A stretch of 64,000 nt of DNA from NCBI GenBank assembly GCA_032158295.1, contig CM063257.1, forward strand, positions 12,727,303 to 12,791,302. The letters are read 5' to 3'. This DNA comes from Pycnopodia helianthoides (lineage: Eukaryota > Echinodermata > Asteroidea > Forcipulatida > Asteriidae). The notes beneath the pieces were generated by a model. That model saw nothing but the letters and a program-made list of their open reading frames with translations, did not search any database and was not told the DNA's origin. Below are positions 37,003 to 47,924 of this stretch, piece by piece (positions within the stretch are counted from its first letter, which is position 1; the number at the start of each line of letters is the position of its first letter). The translations under genes and the position numbers were made by a program.

Positions 37003-37015
37003 GTTGTTGTTGTGT
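36940..37015. repeat. (TTG)n microsatellite
   Basis: About 24 units. The poly-Asn/poly-Val frames are artefacts. Confidence 0.96.
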
Positions 37016-37199
37016 TTTTCCATTTAATTTTTCCACGTATGCTTGTTTGTCTTTTGGTAGCCTACAGCTACAATCCCGGCCAAAATGCTTGGGCCACCCG
37101 TTCCTATAACGTTACAATAACCATAAAATAACCATTCCCTGTCTCACAATAAACATTCTCTCCCCGTCCCCCGTCCCCCCGCTCAATGTTGTCTGGAAC

Positions 37200-37316
37200 G
37201 CAGAAGACCGAGCAACAATGTGATTCAAGCAGAAGACCGTGCAACAATGTGATTCAAGCAGAAGACCGTGCAACAATGTGATTCAAGCAGAAGACCGTGC
37301 AACAATGTGATTCAAC
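37200..37316. repeat. 29-base tandem repeat, four units
   Basis: Unit GCAGAAGACCGTGCAACAAT then GTGATTCAA. Spacing is 29 (37201, 37230, 37259, 37288). Three of the four are identical and the first has GAGC for GTGC. Confidence 0.97.
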
Positions 37317-37499
37317 ATTGAAAGGGGCAGGAGCCCAACGAGATATGGCCGGGATTGTAGAGTGGCTCTTTGGCGAACAAATCATTTGGTGATTAAAGAA
37401 TATTTGCAATAAAACATAACCAAAACATTAATACAAAGAACACAAAACAAGAGTTGTTCAAAATGTTGTTTCCGAACACCTATAAGAATCTGCGGAAAT

Positions 37500-37590
37500 T
37501 AGACCATGCAACTTTAAATGATTGGGCGCTTGTGGCTATAGAAAGCGTTTGTTTTGAAATAATTATGGTTGGAAATATATACTGTAACCA
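37500..37590 (+). mobile_element. One end of a GGGCGC-family MITE
   Basis: GATTGGGCGCTTGTGGCTAT then AGAAAGCG and AATTATGGTTGGAAATATAT. The matching right end is missing. Confidence 0.5.
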
Positions 37591-37779
37591 GTGAGAGTTT
37601 AAGCCTTGTTGGTGGTCGGGATATAACAATTCTTCGCCTGAATTCTTCGCCTAAACTGTTGCAGGGGATTCTTTATAATTATTTGTAACTTAGTCTCCAA
37701 AGTCGCAACGTAACAAAACAAGAATTGGGCCGAACTAAACGATCTAAAGAAACGGAAACACTGAGCAAGTTCGCATGGA

Positions 37780-38290
37780 CGACTAGAGTGACTTAGCCTT
37801 GATTGCAAGGCTGTGTAATAGTTTGCTTACTATAAAGCTAAAAATGTGCATAACCACAGCCGCACGAATGCGATGCCCGAATGCAATGCAACTCCTGACT
37901 GCTCACGGGCTAGGATTGTGGGCAATAGCGGTGTGTGGAATAGCGGTGTGTGGGGGGGGGGGGGGCTGCGTACATTACATCTTAGAGGCGCTGTGTGTGT
38001 GTGTACATGGTGAGGGTGCGGTGTGCTATTTTTTTTAGAGTCAGTCGGGGGACTGGGGTTGTATCGCATTCGGGCGGCTGAGGTTTTAGTATCCTTGCTC
38101 TATGGTTTTGGCTAGAGTACTTGTCTACACAGCCTTGATATCAATGCTAGAGTGACTAGACTTACCAGAAACCATAGAGCACAGGGAGATTGACTATAGC
38201 TCGACCATGCACTGGAGCATGGCCGATTTAGTAAATTCGAGAGCTACGTCACACTGTTTCTGGTTAGTCTAGTCACTCTAGTCGCCCACC
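37780..38290. mobile_element. Complex foldback region with CTAGAGTGACTAGACTTACC arms
   Basis: Inner arms 38146-38172 and 38256-38281 are inverse. An outer pair (CGAATGCGAT at about 37866, ATCGCATTCG at about 38053) and a direct relative of the arm at 37783-37800 suggest two overlapping palindromes or one rearranged element. It holds a G-run at 37952-37964. Confidence 0.55.
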
Positions 38291-38685
38291 CGAACTTGCC
38301 CATAACCTTTCCTTGTAGTCGACCTCTCGTCCCGACGGCCATTGAAGGATTGAACCAAAATTCAAGAAAAAAATGGAGTACGTTCCACGCTAATTTACTG
38401 CATGTTTTTTAGCTTTGAAGTCCAGTTATACTCAAATGTTGGTGCCAGTGGTCATTGTGCCCAGGAATTTACTTTACAAATGAAAGGATTATTCTCTGAG
38501 TGTTTAATTTAAGGGGGTTGCGATAACAAATAACTTAAATACTTCTAGTAATTCAAATCATGGGCTGTCATTTATTGTTAAAATTGTCTTCGGACGCCCT
38601 ACAGTACAGCAGGGTGCTACACGTTGTGAAAACGTCTCCCTTTACAATGTTTGTTATTCGTGTACAATTTTCGTCCTTGTCGCTC

Positions 38686-39149
38686 ATATCGTCGCGCGTA
38701 CCACGAAGTGACCTATCTGTCAAAAATCTCACATTTTTGCGAATCGGTTTTTATTCAAATTATTAGTGTGTTCATTACTGTTAATATTTTCAGCAAGTTT
38801 CACTAGCTAAAGCGTAATTACACTAATTAATATGAACGACTTATCACTAGATTTGCCATTTTGTATTTTCACGAAGTGACCTATCTCGATACGTCAGCGC
38901 TCTGCGGGCAAAACAAGTTTTTACATTTCACAAAGTGACGTATGTGTTTAGGAATTAAACACATTAACATTTCTTTACGAATAAAGTAGTAAGCTTTCTT
39001 TTTATCTTATTAAATTAAACAAAAATAGTAAGCACACTCCGAAACAGCAGCTGGAAAAAATAGTACAACTTCAATCCCTTTTTTCTCGGAACTCACTTTT
39101 TTCTTTGCTGCGAACGAGATAGGTCACTTCGTGGTACGCGCGACGATAT
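38686..39149. mobile_element. 464-base foldback MITE with perfect 33-base arms
   Basis: The left arm 38686-38718 and right arm 39117-39149 are exact inverses (ATATCGTCGCGCGTACCACG then AAGTGACCTATCT). The sub-repeat CACGAAGTGACCTATCT recurs at 38871, and a variant at 38930. The arms are richer in G+C than the AT-rich middle. No coding frame. Confidence 0.92.
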
Positions 39150-39168
39150 TATCACTGATTAACTTGTT

Positions 39169-39514
39169 AGTATATATTTGGTTTGCGGTAACACCATGTG
39201 TAAAAAATATCTACTTGCTGTGTAGATTTGTTCTTTAGAGAACTTGTCTTGCTATTTATTCTACTACCGCGGAGTAGGTTTTTCGGAATTCGGTAGACTT
39301 CTCAGTTCTGAAAAGAACTGTCCTGCTTATTAACTACTACCTGGGCGGGAGGTAGGAAATCGGCCTGGACTACTACTTTAGCTTTGTGGATCGGGGGACT
39401 TCTTGTAATTAACTGCACTGCCGCGGAGTGAGTTCTTTTGGTCTCAACGTTTCGACTAGCTTGCCTAGTTATTGTCAGGAGACACATGGTGTTACCGCAA
39501 ACCGAATATATACT
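39169..39514 (-). mobile_element. Foldback copy of Penelope-like terminal sequence
   Basis: Arms 39169-39201 and 39482-39514 are near-perfect inverses (AGTATATATTTGGTTTGCGG and the rest). On the minus strand, CTGACAA (39478-39472), a 5-bp stem ACTAG/CTAGT with loop GCAAG, and CGAAA (39454-39450) mimic a hammerhead core with one altered base. I place it with Penelope-like pseudo-LTR sequence by this motif and the neighbouring element, not by any coding part. Confidence 0.5.
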
Positions 39515-39734
39515 GATACCTCACCATGCAATGCCTCAAAACCCATATATGATTAACTTATCATTTCAATTTTGGAGGCGTTAAGTCCCAAGGGAACACT
39601 AAGTGCATCCCGTACAATAACGGCTTTCGCTAAGTTTCATGGAGGTTAATCGTTTTCACAAGGTTAACATGAACACAAAAGTTTTGAAGGCTGATTAATT
39701 GCTAGCCATTAGACAGTTTCATCATGATGAAAGA

Positions 39735-40267
39735 AAACATTTCTCCCCATGGTTGCATTCCGCCGCCCTAAAAACCTGGGAGACATCCTAGTCAGGTCTA
39801 AACTCCCACCAGGTACATGCCAAACACCACCCATAACATAAATACTAGGTTGTCACAAATGTACCCGCTCCAAGTGTAGAACATGTCTCTACATCAAACC
39901 GGCACTTAAAGTAAAGATTCATAGCACTGGCTCTTCTTACAACATCAAGACCGACTCCCAATGTAGCACACTTAATGTAGTCTATGTTATATCATGTAAG
40001 AAATGTGGACTACAATATGTGGGAGAGACTAAGACCAAACTTAGTCTTCGCTTTGCGAACCATGTCTCTTCCATAAAGACCAAGAAACAGTACCCCGTCT
40101 CCATCCACTTGAACAGCCCCAATCACAACGTCAAAGATGTTGAACTTATGGTGATTGAGGCTTGCAATGGTGATGACACACACCGCTAACTCAGAGAATC
40201 GCACTGGATTCACCAACGTAAGACAGCCCAACCCTTTGGACTAAACATCAATACCGGTGTCAAATAA
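39735..40267 (+). pseudogene. Penelope-like element: C-terminal linker and GIY-YIG endonuclease, with two stops
   Basis: One frame runs from about 39735 (ATG at 39749) to TAA at 40265. It reads FRRPKNLGDILVRSKLPPG, a Cys cluster CHKCTRSKCRTC, then VVYVISCKKCGLQYVGETK (the GIY-YIG-type core), SLRFANHVSSI, LRESHWIHQRK and FGLNINTG. Penelope-like retroelements carry this linker, CX2C cluster and endonuclease after the reverse transcriptase. In-frame stops at 39839-39841 and 40187-40189 inactivate it. The RT domain upstream is missing, so the copy is 5'-truncated. Elsewhere the frame is clean, so it is not very old. Confidence 0.9.
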
Positions 40268-40945
40268 ATTCCCATCACCTCCATTTCATTTACTGCTTAC
40301 TTATTTATTGTATGTAATATAAATACAATTACTGCTATTAACCTATTCTTTCAATGATTGATTTGTTTTCCATTCTTAAGTTGTTTTAAAAATCATATTT
40401 TCTCCACTGGCTAACTGTTACCGTTCTTTTTCTCAATAAGTTTTTTTGGAAATCGACCTGTTCTTTTCCTAATAACCCCTTCTCTCCACAGACTTGTTCT
40501 ATAATTACCTCCCTTTCACATTGTTGTATATACTTTGGTCCTGTTCCCTATTGTGAGCTGCATCATACCCGATGTCTCGTGCCCCTTAATCCTGTCCTTC
40601 CATGTTTCCCGCTTGGTCCAGTAATCCTCCCTTTCACTGACCATCATTTTGTCCCCACCACATAACTCTGATTGGTTCTTGGCCGCCCCATTGTTTGTAA
40701 ACTAATAATTTTGATTGGCTATAATTTTCCCAGCCCACTGTAACTTTGATTGGTTGTAATTTTCCCTCCTTTTTCTGGATACCATGCCATTGTTCTCTGC
40801 CTCTCTTTTTTGTTATAAATGGATATGTTTTTCGTTTGTGCTTGTTTATGCCTCTGACGAAGGTCCGGACTGGATCGAAAGCTAAGGCCATCTACCCTAC
40901 AAATTGTATATAGGCCTACATATATAAATAAATACAAATTAGGAT
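40268..40945 (+). mobile_element. 3' region of the Penelope-like element, ending in a hammerhead-like core
   Basis: T-rich untranslated sequence, with repeated TTTGATTGGTTGTAATTTTC at 40740-40770, leads to CTGACGA (40854-40860), stem GGTCC (40862-40866)/GGATC (40872-40876) and GAAA (40877-40880). The CUGANGA..GAAA core is that of hammerhead ribozymes, which are known in Penelope-like elements. I could not close stems I and III. The end is placed near the ATAAATAAATACAAA tail. Confidence 0.55.
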
Positions 40946-40949
40946 GGGG

Positions 40950-41545
40950 ATCAATACTCACAAAATACCAAACACGTGGTTGTTTTTGAGCATAGACAAC
41001 TCTTGAAAATTATTGCTATTATTATTTAATTTGTTTTCTTTTTGATTGGAAGGCAATGAGCCCCTTTAACCCCAATGTACTACCCGTACAGTTGTGTTAA
41101 CGATCCATCACACCCCACCTCCTTAGCGGAGATAACACTCGGAGATAAACTCTAAGAAAGAAGTAGAGTGATGATGGGAGCAAAATGGGGGAGTGTGTGT
41201 GTGTGTGTGTTTCTGTGTGTGGGTGATTTCATTTTCACTACCTTATGGAGACCGAGAACAAAACAGAAAAGGGATAACAAAGCGTCTCCATAGGGAAATT
41301 CTAAAGACTGGGTTGCTCCACACAGAATTTTGTGTACAAAGTCTTTGGGAGGTTCTTAACTACAGGGACAAGAAAAGAACAAAATATGTCTCCACAGGGA
41401 TGCACAAAATAGAATGTGTGGGTGTGTTTGTGGGGGGGGGGGGGGCACAGTTACCCCTAGGATAAAACTGTTGATTATCGGTCGCGTCTTTGAAGGTAGA
41501 GATCGTGATAAGGAGACTTCATTAAACCTCCAACAGGACATTTGC
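40950..41545. other. Non-coding stretch, no gene recognised
   Basis: Contains GT-run 41191-41210 and a G-run 41431-41444. No supported exon. Confidence 0.45.
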
Positions 41546-41547
41546 CA

Positions 41548-41945
41548 TTAACGGGTTGGCGTAGTGGTATTTTGCCTTGCCTTCCACCTCTAGGGACCCC
41601 AGTTCAAATCACACCGGGGCGCGATTTTTTTTTTCTGCAGCATACTTCGCCAATACAGTCAACAGTTAAGAGATAGGCTGTTCTTCCCTATCTTCCCTTA
41701 ACTGTTGACTCCATAACCGACGTGTGCTGTAGAAAATAAATTTGCCACCTGGGCACTACGTGGATTGGGTTTTTTCCGTCTCTGCCTGATTGCGTGGGTT
41801 TTCCCTGGAATATTTCTCTGGGGTTTTCCTCCTACACCTAAAACTGAAAATTCCTTCATTGTCTTCTCTCCACGGGGTTCTTGGCTAGTATAGTGATTAA
41901 GTTCGCTTTTTGAGAGTCATTGACTTCACAACCAGAATCAGTAAA
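41548..41945 (+). mobile_element. tRNA-derived SINE, family A copy 2, with an inserted hairpin
   Basis: Head GGTTGGCGTAGTGGTATTTT and CCAGTTCAAATCACACCGG. The body has TGCGTGGGTTTTCCCTGGAA, CCTAAAACTGAAAATTCCTT, GGGGTTCTTGGCTAGTATAG and GAGAGTCATTGACTTCACAA, all as in copy 1. Between head and body it holds about 140 extra bases (about 41625-41765) with the hairpin at 41635-41732. Confidence 0.8.
41635..41732. other. 98-base imperfect hairpin inside a SINE
   Basis: Outer arm CTGCAGCATACTTCG pairs with CGACGTGTGCTGTAG and inner arm AGTCAACAGTTAAG with CTTAACTGTTGACT. AGATAGG/CCTATCT closes near a short loop. The fold has the size of an animal pre-microRNA but is more likely a small foldback element. 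Confidence 0.7.
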
Positions 41946-42578
41946 TGAAATGAAATTAATTGAAACGAGAAGAACTGTTCATTTTTTTTATTTATTTTTT
42001 TTTTTTGGGGGGGGGGGGGAGTATATAAACTTTAATGACATTAAACACATACATGTAGGCTATGTAATAGTTACAGCCGTCTGTTAGTTGACACCGCCTC
42101 TTCTTAAATAGATTGGATCGATAACCCATTGTCTTTCACTCAATGTGTACTGATCAAAGATTGAAACCGTCTCTACTCAAATGTTTTGGATCAAGAACCC
42201 ATTGTCTTTCCTTTAAGGTATATTGATAAACGATTGAAACCACCCCCACTTATATAGATTAGATCGATAACCAATTACTTCCATCTCTCCATACGGCTTT
42301 ATATTTAAAACAAAAAATAATGTCACATTAGGATGAAGGTTGCCTGAGTGGATTTATAGTGTACAAAAAGAGACGGGGAGATAATGGCAAGGTGGAACAG
42401 TGTCTGTCAACTCTGCCCACACGTTCTAAACTCATTACCAGACTTCAAACAAGCTTTGTGCCTCAAAAAATGCCATCAATCAGCACATTATTACTTGTAT
42501 GCGAGTGTTAAAGTTAACTCAATCTGTTTCCCCACTGTCAAGAGAAGACATCCATACAACCGGCAAATCGACACGATG

Positions 42579-42613
<35 letters not shown>

Positions 42614-43140
42614 TTAAGTGACATTGATTTATTAAGCATCTTCCGGGCAAACTATACAACAAACGGGTATTCCGCAGCATTCCGGACTTCTCCACATTGT
42701 GCGGATCGCTTGGTGATGGTGCACACGCCGGCGGTTGCACGATTTGCACAGTTTAATCAGCGAAGCGGAATTGGCAGCCTAGCCGGTACGAGTGCCCGTT
42801 CCTGCAGTGTCGGCACGTTTTAAAATTATGATGGTTGGGGGGGTGGTCGGACAGATCAAGCCATTCCGTAGCCGTCCCTCGAGGGGTCTAGTATATTTAT
42901 TTTTTTGTTATCAAGATACACACGATAGCGAAGCGAGAATAATTTTAACCGATGGGTGTTTTTCTTCCAAGGGGAGGCCAGTGAACCGAGTTCGCCTATA
43001 ACCAGTCACCAAGAGCGCCATGGCTGGTACAGCAATTAATATCAGGACTAACAAGCTACAAACTAACATTGCCTTTTCCTAATTGTTTATTTTAGTTTGT
43101 GTAATTCTCAGACAGAAATTGTGTTGAGCAACTACTTTTG
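41946..43140. other. Non-coding stretch, no gene recognised
   Basis: Contains T- and G-runs (41975-42018) and a T-run (42582-42612). No domain-bearing frame. Confidence 0.45.
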
Positions 43141-43204
43141 TTTAAACTCTTTAGAACGAGCCTGCTGTACCCCCCCCCCCCCGGCCGGTACCGGTAGCGG
43201 GTGT

Positions 43205-43650
43205 GTTTATGTTTGTTGTGTTCAAGCCCCAGAGCCCAGAGTTAAATAGGGCTTCAAGATTAATCGTACCATATCACAAAAGCTTATTTATTTATTTTGT
43301 TGTATTATTCATCGTATTGCTCCCCCCCCCCCCCCCCCCCCGTTCCTGCAAAACCATACAGATCGAAGTCACCTGTACTGGGGGTCGGTAAACAAACTAT
43401 AATAATGCACCATATCGCCGAAGCTTTGCTTTTGTAATTAAATTGCTCTCTCTCTTTCTCTTTTTTTATTTTTTTTTTATTTCCGTTCCTGCAAAACTGT
43501 ACCGATCGAAGTAACCCATACTGGCATTACTAATGCTGAGTAACATGACTAGACGTACCATATCACAACATATATATATTGTACCATTCCTGCACAACTG
43601 GACAGATCGAAGTCACTTCTACTGGCATTACTGGGGCTAGGTAATATTAT
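43205..43650. repeat. Diverged tandem repeat, GTTCCTGCAAAACTG...GATCGAAGTCAC
   Basis: Three units begin near 43342, 43483 and 43587, each with TTCCTGCA.AACT..AC.GATCGAAGT and TACTGG.ATTACT. The variable spacer holds C-, T- or AT-runs, and the ACCATATCACAA motif precedes two of them. Confidence 0.8.
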
Positions 43651-43854
43651 TATTTAATTGATTTTAAATCATTGATCTTAAACATCCCGAGTGGGATCGT
43701 GTTACATACTTTGTGCTAATCTGCTAAACAAGCAACCAGACTCCATCTTAAAGTGATGACACGTCACTTCTTTATTTATTTCCTTACCGTGGGGTGTCGT
43801 TCCTGGGCGGTCTAGTCAACCATAATAAAGGTGTGTTTCATTTCCTCTCCCCGT

Positions 43855-44485
43855 ACGAAGTACCCACTCTCACATATTTAAACTACCCCTCCAAAGTCAA
43901 GCTATACCCTCTCTAGATTTAAGATACCCACTCTCTTTATTTAAACTACCATCATCTCCCTATTTCTACCCACTATCCCCATTCAAACCACCCTACCCCA
44001 TTCAAACTACCCTCTCACCATTCAAACTATTCCCTCTCCCATTCAACCTATGCCCTCTACCCATTCAAGCTACTCTCTCCCATTCAACTACCTCTCCATT
44101 CAACTATCCCTCCCCATTCACTATCCTCTACCCATTCAAACTACCCATCTCCCAAATTCAACCTATTCCCTCTCCCCATTCAACCTATCTCCTCTACCCA
44201 TTCAAAATACCCATCCCCATTCAACCTATTCCCTCTCCCCATTCAACCTATCATCTCTACCATTCAAACTACCCACCCCATTCAAACTACCCTCTCCCCA
44301 TTCAACCTATTCCCTCTCCCCATTCAACCTATCATCGCTACCCATTCAAACTACCCATCCCCCATTCAACCTATTCCCTCTCCCCATTCAACCTATTCCC
44401 TATTCCCTCTCCCCATTCAAACTACCCCTCTCCCCATTCAAACTACCCATCCCCCATTCAACCTATCCCCTCTCCCCATTCAAAT
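43855..44485. repeat. Minisatellite of CCCATTCAAACTACCCTCTC
   Basis: Dozens of 17-25 base units, more diverged at the left (43860-43980). The 151-codon open frame is a translation of it (Pro/Leu/Ser/Thr-rich) and is not a gene. Confidence 0.95.
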
Positions 44486-44499
44486 TATACCCTTTCTTG

Positions 44500-44685
44500 T
44501 TGTGACCCCCTGCGTGTCGAGCCCAAGCAGTACATTGTATCAACCTCGTGTACTCAGGGTGTGGGTTCCAGTCCCGGGAATGACAAAGGTGTCCTTGGGG
44601 GAGGTACGTAACCATTATTGATTCTCTCAACCCAGGTGTATAAACGGGAACTTAAATTGTACCCCTTTTCGCGATTATATAAGCA
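44500..44685 (+). mobile_element. tRNA-derived SINE, family B
   Basis: tRNA-like GTGGGTTCCAGTCCCGGG (B box), then GACAAAGGTGTCCTTGGGGG, ACCATTATTGATTCTCTCAA and CCCAGGTGTATAAACGGGAA. These are the usual post-tRNA landmarks of a widespread invertebrate SINE type. Confidence 0.75.
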
Positions 44686-44689
44686 GTTG

Positions 44690-45975
44690 GGGTTGTATGC
44701 ACCCAAAGAGTTTAGCTCTCATTTTATTTTGTTTCGTTTTTGAGGACGGACGGTAAAACACCATATATATTTATCGTTGGTTTGAGATCAATCAATTTCG
44801 GCTGGGTGGTGAAGAACACCGGAATAAAGCTCGGATGTTTTTGTGATCAGCAGTGTGTTGGTTCGGGTCCGCACACTTGTGTTTTAGAGTAAAATACTTA
44901 AGCCGTTATTGTACAGGGATTGGAAACGCACGTAAAATAACCCAGAACACTTACCGTGGAAGAGTAGGCGTGAACCCGGTGTTTCCGGTTCACGTAGCAT
45001 GATAGCAAGCCCCCTTGTTCACAGGTTTCCCCAGGCTTCCGAACTACAGTGATTATGTTCACTAGATAATATGTGGTTTCAATACCAGGAGAACGAATAA
45101 TAATATAAATATCTCTGGGTTTTCAAGAGACACCATCCAGACCCACGTCTGATGAGCCTAGAGGGATAGTTTTTCCTTTGTGGAAATCGATATGAATAAC
45201 AAAATAACGAGTTCAGAAAAAGAACAGATTGTTGAGATTATTGTAATGTGTTATCAAGAAATGTGTTAATTTAAAATGTATCATTTGCGAGATTTGTTTC
45301 AAGGTAGAACATGTACTCAGCGGCCGAATCCCGGCCTTATTCCCATGTTTTCAAATACATTTGTAGTATACAATCGAACGTTTATATTTGTGATTATGTT
45401 GGTCGTTCATTAGGGGTAAAACTGTTTTTCATGCATATGAGCGCAGCGAAGGAGCATTAAATATAAATATATCTGGGTTTGGAAGACAACTATTCAGAGC
45501 TGAAGAGGACTATTAAAAGTGGATAGGTTTGCTCCACACTTAACCCCGAGGTCTGATCGTATGCAAGGCCGTATGACTTGACAAATCGATAGCCGCCCTC
45601 CTTGTGCAATGTACATTAAAACATCGCAATCTTATACACTACAAACACTAGGCTGCTAAAATTGACACATTGGGTGTTGCCACATAGCAAAAGGAGAATC
45701 ATAACTATCATCAAAGGGTGTTAAAATAACACCAATATAACTGTGATGGCCGAAATAATGGTTATTGTTAGACACCTATGGTGTATTTTAAAATGTATTA
45801 TTTATTATTTGAACAACCTAGCTTTTGCAAGTTAGTGTAGCTTATGACGTAACTTAGGCAACAATGTTACTTACGTCATCATGATGCCATCTGATATTGA
45901 ATGACATCAAATTGTCACACAAAAATAAATATATTGAAAATGTCTTAAAATTGAACCACTTAACATGAACTGATG
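44690..45975. other. Non-coding stretch, no gene recognised
   Basis: Unique-looking sequence. An inverted GAACCCGG/CCGGTTC occurs at 44972-44992. No supported exon. Confidence 0.4.
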
Positions 45976-46059
45976 GCATTTAGGCCATCTTGCAGCTACT
46001 AATGTATAAACGACTCATACAAAGACATGACTCCAATTGACCTTTCATTCTGGTCCAAC

Positions 46060-46255
46060 CCGGAAGTTCAAAGAAATACGAAAAGTGTGTCAATTTCCAG
46101 ACGTTTAAAAACACACTTGTTCGACATGAGCTCGATTTACTTCTAAAATATAAAGTAACCGAAAAGCTAAGTGGACGTTCATTTAGCAGGAACACTTGGT
46201 GTCTAAGCATTTTAAATCGCCCTTGTGGGATATAAAACAGATTACTCGACAAACT
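46060..46255 (+). mobile_element. Possible LINE 3' end
   Basis: NFQTFKNTLV in the plus frame recalls the FKxxLKTHLF motif at the C-terminus of L2/CR1-group ORF2. It is followed by TTTTAAATCGCCCTTGTGGGATATAAAACA-like tail sequence. Weak, with no upstream RT. Confidence 0.35.
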
Positions 46256-47700
46256 TTAAGGGACCAACATTATTTTTAGACAATACGTTTGATTTAAGCA
46301 CCGATATCATGTGTATTATTATAATAATTATCATTACTTTTTGTTATTATTATTTGTATTATTATTTTATTTTACTTTTTTTCCCTTTTTTTTGGGGGGG
46401 GGGGTGCGACAAAGTATTCGGTCAAAAGTCCCTCAAAAATTGTATAAGCTCAGTAAAACAAAAACAATTCTCAGGACTTTGGTGCATGTGCCAACTTAAA
46501 AAAGGTGTTTTAGTTTTGTCACTCTTGACAAGGTGTTACCTCTATGCGTCATCATTCTCTTCTTAAAACCCTGGTCACGAAAGTTTTCAAATAATATTTA
46601 CACTAAACCATGCGTGTGTGGAAGAACCACCACATTTATAATTAGGGTAATTCGCCTACTGTTAAACTCCTATTATTTGATTGTTCTCCATATTTAACAA
46701 ACCAAAGGCACAGCAAATCAAAGCGTGAACGTATATTATTATGGCTACACTATAGCCATTCCTTGTCCCATGACACCCAGCACATCAACAACAGGAAGAT
46801 TATCAATGCATGTGTATTAGCGTCATTGCAAACAATCCCTTGTGAAACAAAGGGTGTAGAAGCTTCCCGAATCTCGTGCTAACCTATAGACCCATTGCAT
46901 TGGCCGCCATCTTTGATTAAACGTGCACGGGTGAAGGGATATCGTCGGCTGAGAGTTGCGCGCAGCGCGTACACGCGCGCACGTCTCATTTGTTTGTCAT
47001 CAAAGGTGGCGGTCAATGACGTCATATGCAATCCATCAATTGACAATGCAGGCCCATCTATAGCTGGATGTGCTTCGGGACCACGTGGAAGTTAAAACAA
47101 CCATGAATATTCATGTTTGTGTGGAGGATCATCCACAGAGTCGTCCATAGAGGGTGAAGTCATACAATCAAATAGTTCGAATAGTATTATTGTTTGAAGA
47201 GATAGGGATGGGATGGAATGAAATGACTACGCTAGCCGCAATCTTTCTATAGTTTTACACAACATTTGAAATTATAATTTTCGCAAAAAAAAAAAATCGA
47301 AATTTGCTCACCTGTAAGTTGTCACAATTGAACAGTAATTGTTGACCTGTCATTTTTATTGCGCAATCGCCGATGGCTCTCCGCTTCAGCCGTAACTGTC
47401 TATTACCAGTGACGCTTCTCATAAAAAAAAAAAAAAGTGACCACGTGTTGGAAATGACAGTTCGCTTATCGACAGCTACCGTCCGGTAATCACTCACACG
47501 TCGGTTGTAAAGATTGCGATAATCTTTGACTGATGGTCAATGTCAGTTAATGATCACTACCGGTAATTTCAACGGACTGGTTTCCAGGAGTGATACTCTA
47601 AGCGAACGCGATTTTGATGTCACTGGCAACATAAGCTGACCGTAAAAAGAACGGCAAGAAGAGTCAAGCTTGCAGGGCACTGTAATATCGTCACCCTAAG
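46256..47700. other. Non-coding stretch, no gene recognised
   Basis: ATT-rich and G-run patch at 46315-46405; a CG-rich patch around 46895-47060 (GCCGCCATCTTTGATT, GCGCGCAGCGCG) may be an element end. No supported exon. Confidence 0.4.
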
Positions 47701-47716
47701 CGTCCAGTCTGCAAGC

Positions 47717-47920
47717 TTGTGCTTTGGGGAGCCAATGCAAGGTCCAGCCAAACTAGGTCGAGTTAACTTGATCTATGTGAACATATTACGCAGGAACACT
47801 GGCTTCGTGACAGAAGATGAATTATCTACACGCATGGAGGACGGGGAGACATGGGGGCACTTCTCCCGTGGACACCCGAGAAAAACCACTCGACATTGGA
47901 GAAGAAACCCTCTTTCCTAA
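47717..47920 (+). pseudogene. Relic of a non-LTR retrotransposon ORF2 C-terminus
   Basis: The frame reads FGEPMQGPAKLGRVNLIYVN then ILRRNTGFVTEDELSTRMED and GETWGHFSRGHPRK, ending in TAA. It fits the C-terminal tail of LINE reverse-transcriptase proteins (WEPxxGxRxRGRPxxTYVDxLxRDTGLxxxELxxxMEDRxxW). Here GRP has become GRV, and the preceding basic RRLRxAGH segment is not in frame. It is the same protein region as the 7340-7890 relic and probably a related family. Confidence 0.65.
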
Positions 47921-47924
47921 AGTT

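Noticed and set aside
36770..37109. Poly-Asn and poly-Leu/Val frames (also at 4047-4235 and 32618-33054)
   Set aside because: Trinucleotide (TTG/GTT) microsatellites.
37200..37316. CRISPR-like repeat (29-base units)
   Set aside because: The 29-base units are head to tail with no spacers.
44050..44505. 151-codon Pro/Leu/Ser/Thr-rich open frame
   Set aside because: Pure translation of the CCCATTCAAACTA minisatellite.
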